Notes under the pieces: generated by a model
What the model was told of the DNA's origin: nothing
The model's database searches: none
The model's input: only the letters and a program-made list of their open reading frames with translations
Part shown: piece by piece, positions 27,638 through 37,500 of the stretch
Position numbering within the stretch: position 1 is the first letter of the stretch
Layout: each line of letters starts with the position of its first letter
Position numbers and translations under genes: made by a program
DNA from: Larkinella punicea
GTDB taxonomy: Bacteria; Bacteroidota; Bacteroidia; Cytophagales; Spirosomataceae
Assembly (NCBI RefSeq): GCF_003334855.1
Contig: NZ_QOWE01000003.1
Span: 1-64,000 of the forward strand
DNA: 64,000 bases
Direction of reading: 5' to 3'

Positions 27638-29674
27638 ATGGAACATCACCACGAACATCATCACGACATGCAAAAGGAAACGGCTTTGCATGCGCATTCC
27701 GCCAAACCCATGGACGACCATGCCGGTCATGATAAACACGCTGGTCACCACACCGGCGATTTCCTGAAGCGTTTCTGGGTATGTCTGGTCGTCACCGTTC
27801 CCGTTCTTTTGTTGTCGCCCATGATCCAGCACTGGGCAGGATTCCACTGGCGGTTTTCCGGTGATACGTATATGCTCATGATCCTGAGCAGCTTCCTGTA
27901 TTTTTATGGCGGATGGCCTTTTCTGACGGGCCTGGTCGGGGAGCTTAAAAACAAAAACCTGGGGATGATGACGCTGGTGGCCGTAGCGATTACGACGGCC
28001 TTCGGATACAGTGTGGCGGTGGTTTTTGGCCTGGAGGGCATGGACTTTTTTTGGGAGCTGGCTACCCTGATCGACATCATGTTGCTTGGGCACTGGCTGG
28101 AAATGAAGTCCCAGATGGCGGCTTCGCGCGCGCTGGAATCCCTGGTGGCTTTGCTGCCTTCAATCGTCCATGTGGAAAGAGACAATCAGGTAATCGACAT
28201 CGCCTTGAAAGACCTGCACTCCGGCGATGTGTTGCTGGTAAAACCGGGAGAAAAGATCCCGGCCGACGGGCTGATTCTGGAAGGGACTTCGTATGTGAAT
28301 GAAAGTATGCTAACCGGCGAAAGTGTTCCGGTGCAGAAACAGAAAGCGGATAAGGTCATCGGCGGGGGAATCAATACGGACGGGGTTCTGAAAATCCAGG
28401 TTACGGGAGCCGGTGACGATACGTATTTGCAAAAAGTAATTAAAATGGTCAGGAATGCGCAGGGAGCCAAATCGAATACCCAGAATCTGGCCGACACGGT
28501 AGCGAAGTGGCTTACGTTGATTTCCATCAGTGTCGGCATCCTGACATTTGTCGTTTGGTACACGGGTAGTCAAAGCCTCGCCTTTGCGCTGGAACGCATG
28601 GTAACGGTGATGGTAACGTCCTGCCCACACGCTTTGGGGGTTGCGATTCCGCTGGTTATCGCGATTTCAACCACCCTTTCGGCCACGCACGGGCTCCTGA
28701 TCCGAAACCGTACGGCGTTTGAAAATGCCCGGAATCTTACCATGATCATTTTCGATAAAACCGGGACGTTGACCAAAGGGTCTCATGAAGTCCAGGCGAT
28801 CATCGCGCAGGACAAGCAGTTTTCGGACGACCAGATCCTGCAATTTGCCGCAGCGATCCAGCAAAATTCCGAACACCACATCGCGCACGGGGTGATCCGA
28901 AAACTGAAAGAAAAGAAGCTGGACCTGTGGCCTTCAACCGATTTTACCTACCTGCCGGGAGTCGGGGTGATGGGGATTGTAAACGAAAGAAAAGTAATGG
29001 CGGTCGGCCCCAATTATTTTAAACAGGAAAGCCAGGCTGTCCCCACCATTCCCGACCAGGTCGATCAGGCGACCGATACCGTCAATTTTATTCTGGTTGA
29101 CGGAAAGTTGGCGGGTCTGATCACGTTTGCCGATAGTCTCCGGGAAAATGCAGCCGAAGCGGTAGCAGCCTTGAAAAAAATGAACATCAAAACCTTCCTG
29201 TTGACGGGCGACAACGAGAAAATTGCCGAAGCAGTCAGTAAAAAGCTACAGATGGATGGGTATCTGGCGAACGTTCTACCCCACGAAAAGCAGGACAAAG
29301 TCAGGGCATTTCAGGAGAAAGGAGAGGTGGTTGCCATGACCGGCGACGGGGTGAATGATGCGCCGGCACTGGCACAGGCCGATGTGGGCATTGCCATTGG
29401 CTCCGGTACGGATGTAGCCGCCGAAACCGCCGATATTATTCTGGTCAACAGTGATCCGATGGATGTGGTGCAAATGATCACGTTTGGGCGGGCTACGTAC
29501 CGGAAAATGGTGCAAAACCTGGCATGGGCCGTTGGCTACAATGTAATTGCTATTCCCTTGGCCGCAGGCGTTCTGTATCCAACGTTTATGCTTAGCCCGG
29601 CGATGGGAGCCATTCTGATGAGTGCATCAACCATTGTTGTTGCCATTAATGCCAAGCTGTTGCGAGTCCAGTAA
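27638..29674 (+). CDS. copB: CopB-type copper-exporting P-type ATPase
   Basis: A 678-residue inner-membrane pump of the P1B-3 class. Instead of an HMA domain the N-terminus is a histidine-rich cytosolic tail (HHHEHHH and [11 protein letters not shown]). It has LTGESVP (actuator), the CPH motif in [12 protein letters not shown] that defines the CopB class, the phosphorylation site DKTGTLT and [10 protein letters not shown] of the hinge. Eight helices are expected. ATG 27638 is preferred to a TTG at 27602 that would overlap the oxidase gene. Gene order oxidase then pump indicates a copper tolerance operon in which the pump exports copper to the periplasm for oxidation. Confidence 0.92.
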   Translation: MEHHHEHHHDMQKETALHAHSAKPMDDHAGHDKHAGHHTGDFLKRFWVCLVVTVPVLLLSPMIQHWAGFHWRFSGDTYMLMILSSFLYFYGGWPFLTGLVGELKNKNLGMMTLVAVAITTAFGYSVAVVFGLEGMDFFWELATLIDIMLLGHWLEMKSQMAASRALESLVALLPSIVHVERDNQVIDIALKDLHSGDVLLVKPGEKIPADGLILEGTSYVNESMLTGESVPVQKQKADKVIGGGINTDGVLKIQVTGAGDDTYLQKVIKMVRNAQGAKSNTQNLADTVAKWLTLISISVGILTFVVWYTGSQSLAFALERMVTVMVTSCPHALGVAIPLVIAISTTLSATHGLLIRNRTAFENARNLTMIIFDKTGTLTKGSHEVQAIIAQDKQFSDDQILQFAAAIQQNSEHHIAHGVIRKLKEKKLDLWPSTDFTYLPGVGVMGIVNERKVMAVGPNYFKQESQAVPTIPDQVDQATDTVNFILVDGKLAGLITFADSLRENAAEAVAALKKMNIKTFLLTGDNEKIAEAVSKKLQMDGYLANVLPHEKQDKVRAFQEKGEVVAMTGDGVNDAPALAQADVGIAIGSGTDVAAETADIILVNSDPMDVVQMITFGRATYRKMVQNLAWAVGYNVIAIPLAAGVLYPTFMLSPAMGAILMSASTIVVAINAKLLRVQ

Positions 29675-29804
29675 TTCCCTAAAGGGCTGTCGGTAGGGCT
29701 GGACTGAAAGAGAAATTCATTCCAAAGGTGATCTTATTCCAATTTGCCAAAACAAAAACCGAGGGGAGTGGTGTTAATTGGGTAGATATCTTTTTCAACA
29801 ACCG

Positions 29805-30875
29805 ATGGCCACCATTTATACCCCCAAACAGCAGCGTGTTCTCTTAATTATCAGTCTGGTTGTTATTGCCGGTTTTATCTTGATTGGACTGCGTCAATAC
29901 ACCATTGCCCTGCTTGGTTCCGGAATTATTTACGTCATTTTTCGTCCCTGGTTCACCAATCTGGTTCACAAACGAAAATGGAACCGCTTGCTGGTCACCA
30001 TTTTACTCATTCTTTTTTCGGTTGTGGTAATTATCATGCCGTTTCTGGCACTGAGCCTATTGCTCATCAACCGGATTCAGTATTACAGCCAGCACACCGA
30101 CCAAATTCTGCAATTGATCGAAAAACTGGAAAAAGCCACCGGGATTCAACTGACCGATCAGACCAACATCAAGAATCTGGTGAAGCAGAGTGCCGGTTTT
30201 GCCAGTCAGCAGTTTCCTTCCATTTTGAGTGGCACGCTGGATGTTATTATTTCGCTGGGGTTGCTCTACGTCGGCTTGTACTTCATTTTCATGGAGGAAG
30301 AAAAATTCCTGAAGGGTTTGCGTAAATACCTGCCTTTTGAAGATGACACGCTCGATGAACTGGGGGAGGATCTGAAAAATATGGTGAATGCCAATATTCT
30401 GGGGCAGGCACTGGTTTCTCTGGTTCAGTCGATTCTGACCGGGTTGACCCTCTGGATTTTCGGGGTGCCCGACGCGGTTTTCTGGGGTACGGTCGCTTTC
30501 TTTTTTGCTTTTATACCAATTCTCGGAACGCCGATTGTCTGGGGACCCGCCGGTATTCTGATGATTTCACAGGGCAATACCGGTGACGGAATCGGTATTT
30601 TGGTGGTGGGAGCCGTGGTGATCATCAACGTCGACAACCTGCTTCGGGTCATGCTGGCCAAGCGCATGGGCGATGTTCACCCGTTCGTAACCTTAACCGG
30701 TATTGTGCTGGGCGTACCCATTTTTGGCATTCTGGGTCTGGTCATTGGACCGCTTTTGCTGGCCTACTTCATGGTTCTCTTCAACGTATTTGAACGCCAA
30801 AACGGCAAGTTGCGCCTGGAAGCCGCCAAAGAAGAAAAGGTGCTGGAGAAAAAAGCGGAGCGGACAGTACAATAA
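29805..30875 (+). CDS. AI-2E family transporter (PerM-like membrane protein)
   Basis: A 356-residue inner-membrane protein of the AI-2E/PerM family, about seven to eight helices. Characteristic segments are FRPWFTNLVHKRKWNRLL after helix 2, the amphipathic region with TGIQLTDQTN, and the paired glycine- and proline-rich helices FAFIPILGTPIVWGPAG and LTGIVLGVPIFGILGLVIGPLL. Family members export small molecules or act as Na+/H+ antiporters. ATG 29805 is used instead of an in-frame TTG at 29778. It follows the copper genes by 130 bp and may or may not be in the same transcript. Confidence 0.87.
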   Translation: MATIYTPKQQRVLLIISLVVIAGFILIGLRQYTIALLGSGIIYVIFRPWFTNLVHKRKWNRLLVTILLILFSVVVIIMPFLALSLLLINRIQYYSQHTDQILQLIEKLEKATGIQLTDQTNIKNLVKQSAGFASQQFPSILSGTLDVIISLGLLYVGLYFIFMEEEKFLKGLRKYLPFEDDTLDELGEDLKNMVNANILGQALVSLVQSILTGLTLWIFGVPDAVFWGTVAFFFAFIPILGTPIVWGPAGILMISQGNTGDGIGILVVGAVVIINVDNLLRVMLAKRMGDVHPFVTLTGIVLGVPIFGILGLVIGPLLLAYFMVLFNVFERQNGKLRLEAAKEEKVLEKKAERTVQ

Positions 30876-30886
30876 GTTTTACTAGA

Positions 30887-30979
30887 AATCATAAATGAAA
30901 AATGATGAATGTAAAATGTTAAAGGATTGGCCGGACCAGCACTTTAACATTTTACATTCATCATTTTTCATTTATGATT
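30887..30979. repeat. Perfect 38-bp inverted repeat (family E), likely two-way terminator
   Basis: A perfect 38-bp arm opening AATCATAAATGAAAAATGAT and ending ATGTTAAAG (30887-30924) is mirrored at 30942-30979. The 17-nt loop GATTGGCCGGACCAGCA is GC-rich while the arms are almost entirely AT. It lies between two convergent genes, so it can terminate transcription in both directions. Confidence 0.9.
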
Positions 30980-31006
30980 CATTTGTTTTCAGGCGAATTG
31001 AAATGC

Positions 31007-31519
31007 TTAGCCTTTTACATAATGCAACTCCACGAGTCCCCGCTCATAGGTTTTGGTTTCCACCAACTGCCAGGGATGTGATTTTTCCGTTGCCTGGAAC
31101 ATCGGAATGCCTTTTCCCAGAATAATCGGATGGACAAATACCTGAAGTTCGTCGATCAGCCCGGCTTCGAGTAAGAGGGCGTTGATCTGGCCTCCGCCCA
31201 CCAGAAAAATGTCTTTCCCGGCCTGCTGTTTCAATGCCTGAACAAATGCCACCACATCACTTGCGATAAATTGCACATAAGCTGCTTCGGGTCGATTTGG
31301 GTTTCGGGTAAAAACATAGTTTGTCTGGGATTTGTACGGAAAATCACCAAAGGTTTCGATCAATTTGTACGTTTCATACCCCATTAGTGTCGTATCGACG
31401 GTTTCCATAAACGCGTCGTATCCAAACTCTCCCTCGGTAAACAACCAATCGATTTCGCCGTTCGGTCCGGCAATGTAACTGTCTAAACTCGTCGCGATGT
31501 ACAATTTTACCTTTCTCAT
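31007..31519 (-). CDS. RibD C-terminal / dihydrofolate reductase-like protein
   Basis: A 170-residue stand-alone reductase of the RibD_C/YyaP group, which shares the dihydrofolate reductase fold and binds NADPH. The N-terminus MRKVKLYIATSLDSYIAG, the middle TTLMGYETYK and the loop DIFLVGGGQINALLLEAGLIDEL are typical. The true start is ATG 31519: a promoter box TACTTTTG lies 19-26 bp upstream and the longer in-frame extension has no family similarity. Reaction unknown; such genes sit singly and are often unlinked to folate or riboflavin synthesis. Confidence 0.88.
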   Translation of the reverse strand: MRKVKLYIATSLDSYIAGPNGEIDWLFTEGEFGYDAFMETVDTTLMGYETYKLIETFGDFPYKSQTNYVFTRNPNRPEAAYVQFIASDVVAFVQALKQQAGKDIFLVGGGQINALLLEAGLIDELQVFVHPIILGKGIPMFQATEKSHPWQLVETKTYERGLVELHYVKG

Positions 31520-31537
31520 TGTATTTGTTTTTTGAGG

Positions 31538-31545
31538 CAAAAGTA
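31538..31545 (-). promoter_or_regulatory. TAnnTTTG promoter box for the RibD-like gene
   Basis: On the minus strand the box reads TACTTTTG, an exact match to the Bacteroidota -7 consensus, with the ATG 19 bp downstream. It decides the start at 31519. Confidence 0.6.
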
Positions 31546-31577
31546 CGCGACAGCCGCTTCGGAGAATTGTATAAAAA

Positions 31578-32417
31578 TTACCCGTGATCGGCTGATGCCC
31601 GGATGTAACAGGGTGATGCGGGGTCGATGGCACCCGCCAGAACATGGTTTCGGTAGTCGCCCGGAGTCAGATTGGTCAGGGATTTAAAGAGGTGATTCAG
31701 ATGGGCCTGATCGAAAAAACCGTGTTGGTGGGCGAGTTCCGTGAGCGACTGATGCGGTTTTTGGGCTAAATCGCTCGCAAGATCGTTGAGCAGTCGCAGG
31801 TGCAAAAACCGCCCGGGTGAGATGCCGATGTGCTTTTTAAACGCCAGCGTGAGCGATTTTGGACTGATTCGCAGGTCCTGGGCCAGCGCTTTAATGATTC
31901 CATCGTGCCAGCGGCTTCGCTGCAAAAAGTCGACCGCATAAACTAAATAAGCCGGAATGTCTCTGTCGGTCAGGCGTTTGGTCAAAAACCGTTCGAGCAG
32001 GGCCAGTTTCTCACCGGCGGTTAATGCGTCCCGCATCCGTCCATTTAGCTCGTTTATTGACCGGCAGAAAACCGTATTACCCGGAGCAATTTGATTGGTG
32101 AGTTCCGACGCTGGAATTCCCGTCAGCGATTGCAAGGCCCAGGGTTTCAAAAAAACGCCGAAGGTTTCGTGCTTGCCCGACGTTATGGTGCGTTGCGGGC
32201 GCGTATATAACCCGCTGACCCAGTTTTCCTCGTCTTCAATAATCAGAGCCTCGTTCGGATCGCTGACCGAGAAGTGTTCCGAAAAATTGAACATCAACTC
32301 GTACTGCAAAACGGGCAGGCAAATATCCTGTTGATCGATATGATCCGCTGAAATGTGCCAGAGTTTGTGAACGAACAGGCGGAGGGATTCGGGCGGTTCC
32401 TGGACAATGACATTCAT
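31578..32417 (-). CDS. AraC family transcriptional regulator
   Basis: A 279-residue regulator with an N-terminal DUF6597-like segment (LRLFVHKLWHISADH, about 10-25) and a C-terminal AraC DNA-binding domain (about 175-275) whose second helix-turn-helix contains LAHQHGFFDQAHLNHLFKSLTNLTPGDYR. ATG 32417 is used rather than a TTG at 32447. It stands alone upstream of the RibD-like gene with a 58-bp gap and may control it, but the RibD-like gene has its own promoter. Confidence 0.87.
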   Translation of the reverse strand: MNVIVQEPPESLRLFVHKLWHISADHIDQQDICLPVLQYELMFNFSEHFSVSDPNEALIIEDEENWVSGLYTRPQRTITSGKHETFGVFLKPWALQSLTGIPASELTNQIAPGNTVFCRSINELNGRMRDALTAGEKLALLERFLTKRLTDRDIPAYLVYAVDFLQRSRWHDGIIKALAQDLRISPKSLTLAFKKHIGISPGRFLHLRLLNDLASDLAQKPHQSLTELAHQHGFFDQAHLNHLFKSLTNLTPGDYRNHVLAGAIDPASPCYIRASADHG

Positions 32418-32517
32418 GCGGATTTCTGACGGTTCTTTTCCGGTCAACGCTAGCAGTTTTCGGTAAGTTTCTTCGGCAAGAAATTGGGTGTAAACTGACT
32501 CCGAAAAATAATAAAAT

Positions 32518-32547
32518 AAAAAAGTAACGCTTCCGGCGTTACTTTTT
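32518..32547. terminator. Bidirectional rho-independent terminator
   Basis: GTAACGC (32524-32530) pairs with GCGTTAC (32536-32542) with a TTCCG loop, preceded by an A-run and followed by a T-run. On the minus strand it lies about 70 bp after the GH127 stop, separating it from the AraC gene. Confidence 0.88.
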
Positions 32548-32617
32548 ATAATTCGCTACGTCTAAGTTGACCGAATCCTCAACGCTGGAAAATAGCGCGC
32601 CAATTTTTCAAATCCTG

Positions 32618-34573
32618 TTATTTTCCTATTGAACCAAACCAAACTGCCATTTCCGTAGTGCCCCGGTTGTTCCAGGCATAATACGGAATCAGGGTAATTG
32701 GTTTTGCTCCCGCCGATTTTAAAACCGTTATGCCACCCAGCAACTCTTTTCGGTATTCAGGCGTAAAAGATTGATTGCCAGTGGTCGTGATTGAGAGTGC
32801 CTGCCCGTTGTTGTCCACTCCTTCGGCGCAATACACAATGGGTCCCCGCTCAATGGCCACTTTCCCTTTGGTCGCTTTCACTTTCTCATTCGCCACTACT
32901 TCGCGAACCGGCATATCGAACGTTAGCGTCAGCACATCACCGGTTTTCCAGGTTCTGTACAATTTTAGATAGCCTTTTTCAACCGAAACCGGCGTCACTT
33001 TTCCATTGATGGTCAGCTTAACCAAAGGTGCGTTTTGCGTCACATACCGATATAGATCCCCCGGCATGGGCTGGTTGGTGGCCCAACCCGGAACGCGGAT
33101 CAGAAGCGGAAAGGCCACGGCTTTTTTGGGCGAAACCGTCATTTTGATGGCGCCATCCCACGGATAATTCGATTGCTGTTGGATGTTGACCGGCACACCG
33201 TTCATCGTCACCTCCGTCTGGCTATCGGCAAAGAGGTTGATAAACAGCTCATTGTTACGCAGCGCGTAGATGTAGCCCGGCAGTGAGGGCAAAAACCGGG
33301 CGACATTGCTCGGGCAGCAGTTGATGCCAAACCAGGGCGAGCGCCGGGCCGGTTCGCCGTTGCTAAAGTCTTTTTTGCCGTTCGATGACATCGGATTGAC
33401 GTAAAAAAACGAATTGCCTTCAATCGAAACGCCCCCCAGAAAACCGTTGTACAACACCCGCTCGAAAACGTCCATGTATTTGGATTCACCGGTCAACAGA
33501 AACAACCGGTGGTTCCAGAGCAAATTGGCCGTGGCCGCGCAGGTTTCGGCATAAGCCGCGTCGTTGGGCAACACATACGGTTCGTCAAAAGCTTCGCCGT
33601 TTTCACGCGCACCCACGCCCCCCGTGATGTACTGCTTGCGGGTCGTGGCATCTTCCCAAATCTTCATGACCGCATCCAGAATCGGTTGGTCGTGCTGAAT
33701 GGCTGCCAGATCGGTCATGGCCGCATATAAGTATTGCGCTCGAACGGCGTGACCAGCGGCTTCGCTTTGCTGGACCACCGGTTTCAGGTCCTGAAAATAA
33801 GTTGGCCCCAGGTTGTGCGCATCCTGGTACAACGACCGTTTATCGCCCCTGCCGCGCATGTCGACAAAAAACCGGGCCAGATCGAGGTAGCTTTTTTCAC
33901 CAGTTAAGCGGTACAATTTAACGAGGGCAATTTCTGTCTCTTCGTGTCCCGGCACCACAATCATCTGCCCCGGTTTCGGGCCAATCGTTTTAACGAGGTG
34001 GTTGGCATTTTTAATGGCGACATCCAGCAATGTACGTTTGCCAGTCGCCTGAAAATGCGCAATGGCGGCTTCGTAGAGGTGCCCCACATTATAGAGTTCG
34101 TGACTGCCATTTTCGAACGAATACCGGCTCGGGCCGGCAATCCAGTCTTTCAGACCGGTGCTGTCTTTGAAAATGGTTCGGATCGTGTAAATGTAGCCGT
34201 CGGGTTCCTGAGCGGCCGCGAAGAGCGTAATCAGGCTGTCAAGGTAGCGGTCGAGTTTGGGATCATATTTATTCTGGAGCGTATAGGCGGCTCCTTCCAC
34301 GACCTTATACACGTCGGATTCATCGAATCGAATGCCGTTGAATGTCCCCTTTTTCAGACCACCGGCCACGGCGAAATTGTCGAGTTTGCCGGTTTCTTCA
34401 ATTTTGTGGAACGCGTGCGGAATGGTGACGTTACGGGCCGCTTCCAGCCGGTTGTACCAGAAACCGGGCTGAATTTTTACATTCGAAAGCGGAACGGCCG
34501 TGATCGGATATTCCTGCGCAAGAGCAACCTGCGTGGCTAAAAGAACCGATAAAAACCAAAACGAATATTTCAT
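32618..34573 (-). CDS. Glycoside hydrolase family 127 (beta-L-arabinofuranosidase-like)
   Basis: A 651-residue secreted enzyme with signal peptide 1-19 and an (alpha/alpha)6 barrel of the GH127/DUF1680 family, whose members release beta-L-arabinofuranose from plant glycoproteins and pectin, using a cysteine nucleophile. The motif FGINCCPSNVARFLPSLPGYIYA (near 415-437) carries the paired cysteines, and VGARENGEAFDEPYVLPND near 318-336 includes a glutamate of the active site. The C-terminal beta domain follows. It lies 12 bp from the AddA-like gene on the same strand, without an evident functional link. Confidence 0.9.
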   Translation of the reverse strand: MKYSFWFLSVLLATQVALAQEYPITAVPLSNVKIQPGFWYNRLEAARNVTIPHAFHKIEETGKLDNFAVAGGLKKGTFNGIRFDESDVYKVVEGAAYTLQNKYDPKLDRYLDSLITLFAAAQEPDGYIYTIRTIFKDSTGLKDWIAGPSRYSFENGSHELYNVGHLYEAAIAHFQATGKRTLLDVAIKNANHLVKTIGPKPGQMIVVPGHEETEIALVKLYRLTGEKSYLDLARFFVDMRGRGDKRSLYQDAHNLGPTYFQDLKPVVQQSEAAGHAVRAQYLYAAMTDLAAIQHDQPILDAVMKIWEDATTRKQYITGGVGARENGEAFDEPYVLPNDAAYAETCAATANLLWNHRLFLLTGESKYMDVFERVLYNGFLGGVSIEGNSFFYVNPMSSNGKKDFSNGEPARRSPWFGINCCPSNVARFLPSLPGYIYALRNNELFINLFADSQTEVTMNGVPVNIQQQSNYPWDGAIKMTVSPKKAVAFPLLIRVPGWATNQPMPGDLYRYVTQNAPLVKLTINGKVTPVSVEKGYLKLYRTWKTGDVLTLTFDMPVREVVANEKVKATKGKVAIERGPIVYCAEGVDNNGQALSITTTGNQSFTPEYRKELLGGITVLKSAGAKPITLIPYYAWNNRGTTEMAVWFGSIGK

Positions 34574-34585
34574 AGGTTGAGCTGA

Positions 34586-37500
34586 TTAATTCAATTTAAT
34601 AACCGTGCCATCCTGAATGGACACCAGCCAGCCTTCCACCGTGGAATGGCCCATTTGATGGTAGAGTTTCATAAAAGACCGCATTTTGGCCTGATCGTTT
34701 TCATCGGACTCTTCGGTCAAATAATTGACTAACACCACTTTGCCCGGAAACTGAACGACGCGGTTGGGACCGTTTCGCTGCGGTTTTCCGTTCAAACCGT
34801 TGTTGACCAGAATCCGGCGGTTGTTATCAGCCCGGTTTGCCGGTGCGAAAAGCGGACTGATGTCGGGATGGTTCAGCACGGTTTGCAAAGCCGACCACAT
34901 CGTATCCTGCTCCGACGCCCGCAAAAGCCCCTCGGCCACCATCCGCCGAATGGCGCGTTCCGAGTCCTCCGGTTTCTGAATCATGGACAGGGCCGTACAG
35001 ACTTTTTGCCACCAAGCCCGGCTTTTTTCAAAGGCCGAGGTGTCGATGGTCCGCTCAATGCGCCGGAGCCGCAGTGGTTGCGTCCCTTCCCGGTTGCCAA
35101 CGGAAACCGCGAAAGAATCACTTAAGGTTAACGAATGTTTGGTCGGTTGGGTTATAAAATCAGACAGCGGGTAGCTCATTTTTCCCTCTTCCCAACAGGC
35201 ATTGCCCCGAAGATCAGTGAGATAGGTATATAGCCAGAAGTCGATGCCATTGGCGTTTTTAAACCCGCCGTCTTTGCCCGTTGGCGTAAAATCCTGTTTG
35301 GCCGCGATGATGTACAGCCGGTCGGTGGGGCGGGTGAAGGCCACATAGACCAGATTCATGCACTCGACAAATGTCCGGTACAACTCATCCTGGTACTGAT
35401 CCGCCAGGGGTGTTTCGTCAAGGTCTTTTTTGATGGTGATCGATGCGGTTTGCAGCCGCCGGATTTCCTGGTGACCCAAACCCGGAATCGCCAGTTCGTC
35501 CACCTCACCCAATGGCCACAGGTCAGCCCACATCGTCTCGTTGTTGCGCGGTTTATACGACCAGTCGGCATACGGAATGATGACGACTGGGTATTCCAGC
35601 CCCTTCGATTTGTGGATCGTCTGAATCGTAACGGCATTCTGGTCGGCCGGGGTGCTGACCGACACTTTCTCCTGGGCGGTTTCCCAGTATTTCAGAAAAT
35701 CGGTCAGGTGACTGCTGTACCGGCTGCTGTAGGTCAGCACCTCGTCCATGAACCGGAACAGATAGGCGCTGTCCCGTTCATTTTCGTATAGGTCGAAATA
35801 GTCGGCCAGTTTTTCGCACAATTCATAAATACTGAGTTGTTGCAAAGCCGTCGGGTCGAGTTTGGCCTTATCGATTTTAGAAACCAGGCCGAAAATATCT
35901 TCCTCATCTTCGGCTTTGGCCATCTTGTCCATGTACTCCATCCAGGCGGCATCGGGAAGGTTGGGGTTGATGAGCCGGTGGTATAGAAACAGCATATCGT
36001 AGCGCACCATCCGGTTTTCGGGCTGGTGCAGCAGTTGCAGCAGCGAAACCAGAAACCGCACCCGTTCCGAGGATTGCAGCGTTAGCGAATCTTCCGATGT
36101 GAGCGGGATGTCGTTGGCTTCCAGGTAGTCGGCAATGCGCCGGGCGTTTTTCTTGAACCGGCACAAAACCGCTACATCGCCGTACTGATAGCCATCGGCC
36201 ACGGCTTTCTGAATCAGTTGCAGGGTTCGCTCCACCATCTGCGCGTTGAAATCCGGCTCATCCCCGTCCGCGTTTTTAGCCGCAAACCGATCCGGTTTTT
36301 CGATAAAATCAAGCTGAACGTGACCCAGCACCCCGGCTTTGGCCGATGCCTGCCGGAATTGCTCATCGAATACTTCCGTCACTTTCTGAAAATCCGTATC
36401 AGCGTAGAAATCAGCCATGAATCGAAAAAAACCGTTATTGAATTCCACGATGGATTCCGCACTGCGCCAGTTGGTGGCCAGCCGGTCGGGTTGCAGGTGG
36501 TGTTGCAAACCGGATAAGCGTTCGACCGTCATGTCACTGGTTTCGTGCGCCGACAGAAGCGAGTCGAGCTTGCCGCTGTGCAGGGCCACGATCTGGTCCA
36601 TGTCGCCCCCGCGAAACCGGTAGATGGCCTGTTTCGCATCGCCCACCGCGAGGTTAAACCGTTGGTAGGCTAAGTTGTTGTCGATTAGCGGTAACAGGTT
36701 AACAAACTGAAGTTTTGATGTATCCTGAAACTCATCGATCAGGATGTGGTGAAACTTCTCGCCGAGCCGTTCGTAGATGAAGGGAACTGGTTCTTCGGTC
36801 ACCACTTTCACAATCAGGCGGTTAAATTCCGAGATGTGAATCCGGTTCTGCTCGCGTAACAAATCGTCACATTCCTGCTTGATTTGTTTCAGTAACGCTA
36901 CTTTCTGCAAGTGTTGTTCGATGGCTCCGAATGTCCGGTAGCGCAGAAGACTGTCCTGCCGAAGTCGTTCGATTTGCAGAATATAGTCCCGAAGTTGCTC
37001 TTTAATGGCCTCAATCTGAAGCTGTTCGGGTGTCAGATTCTTCTTGCCCGAATGCCAGACGTCGTCGTCGATGGCTTTCCGCACATACGAGTTGGGATCT
37101 TCCGGAAAGGAAAAGAGCGAAGTTCGCTTCTTGAAATACGCTCCAACGCCTTTGTCGCCGTAATAAAAGGCCTTTTCGGGAATACCTGCATCCTGAATCA
37201 GTTGGTATCCTTGCTGGGCCAATTGCTCGATCATCGTCTCAATTTCCCGGTTTTTCTCGCGCAGGTTGCGCCGAATGGTCCGGAAATTTTCGGGATTCAG
37301 TTCCTTGAGTTTCTGCACGAACTCGTAGTTCCGGTCGCCCAACTGGCCTTTGGAGAAATCGGCGAGCGTTCCGGCGAGGCCATACCAGCTTTTTCCATCG
37401 GACGCATTATCGAGGTAAAATTCTTCCAGGGCTTCCGACAAATAGGGGTGATCTTCCTGCCCCACTTTCTCCAGCAGCCGGTCGATGGCTGTTTGCAAAA

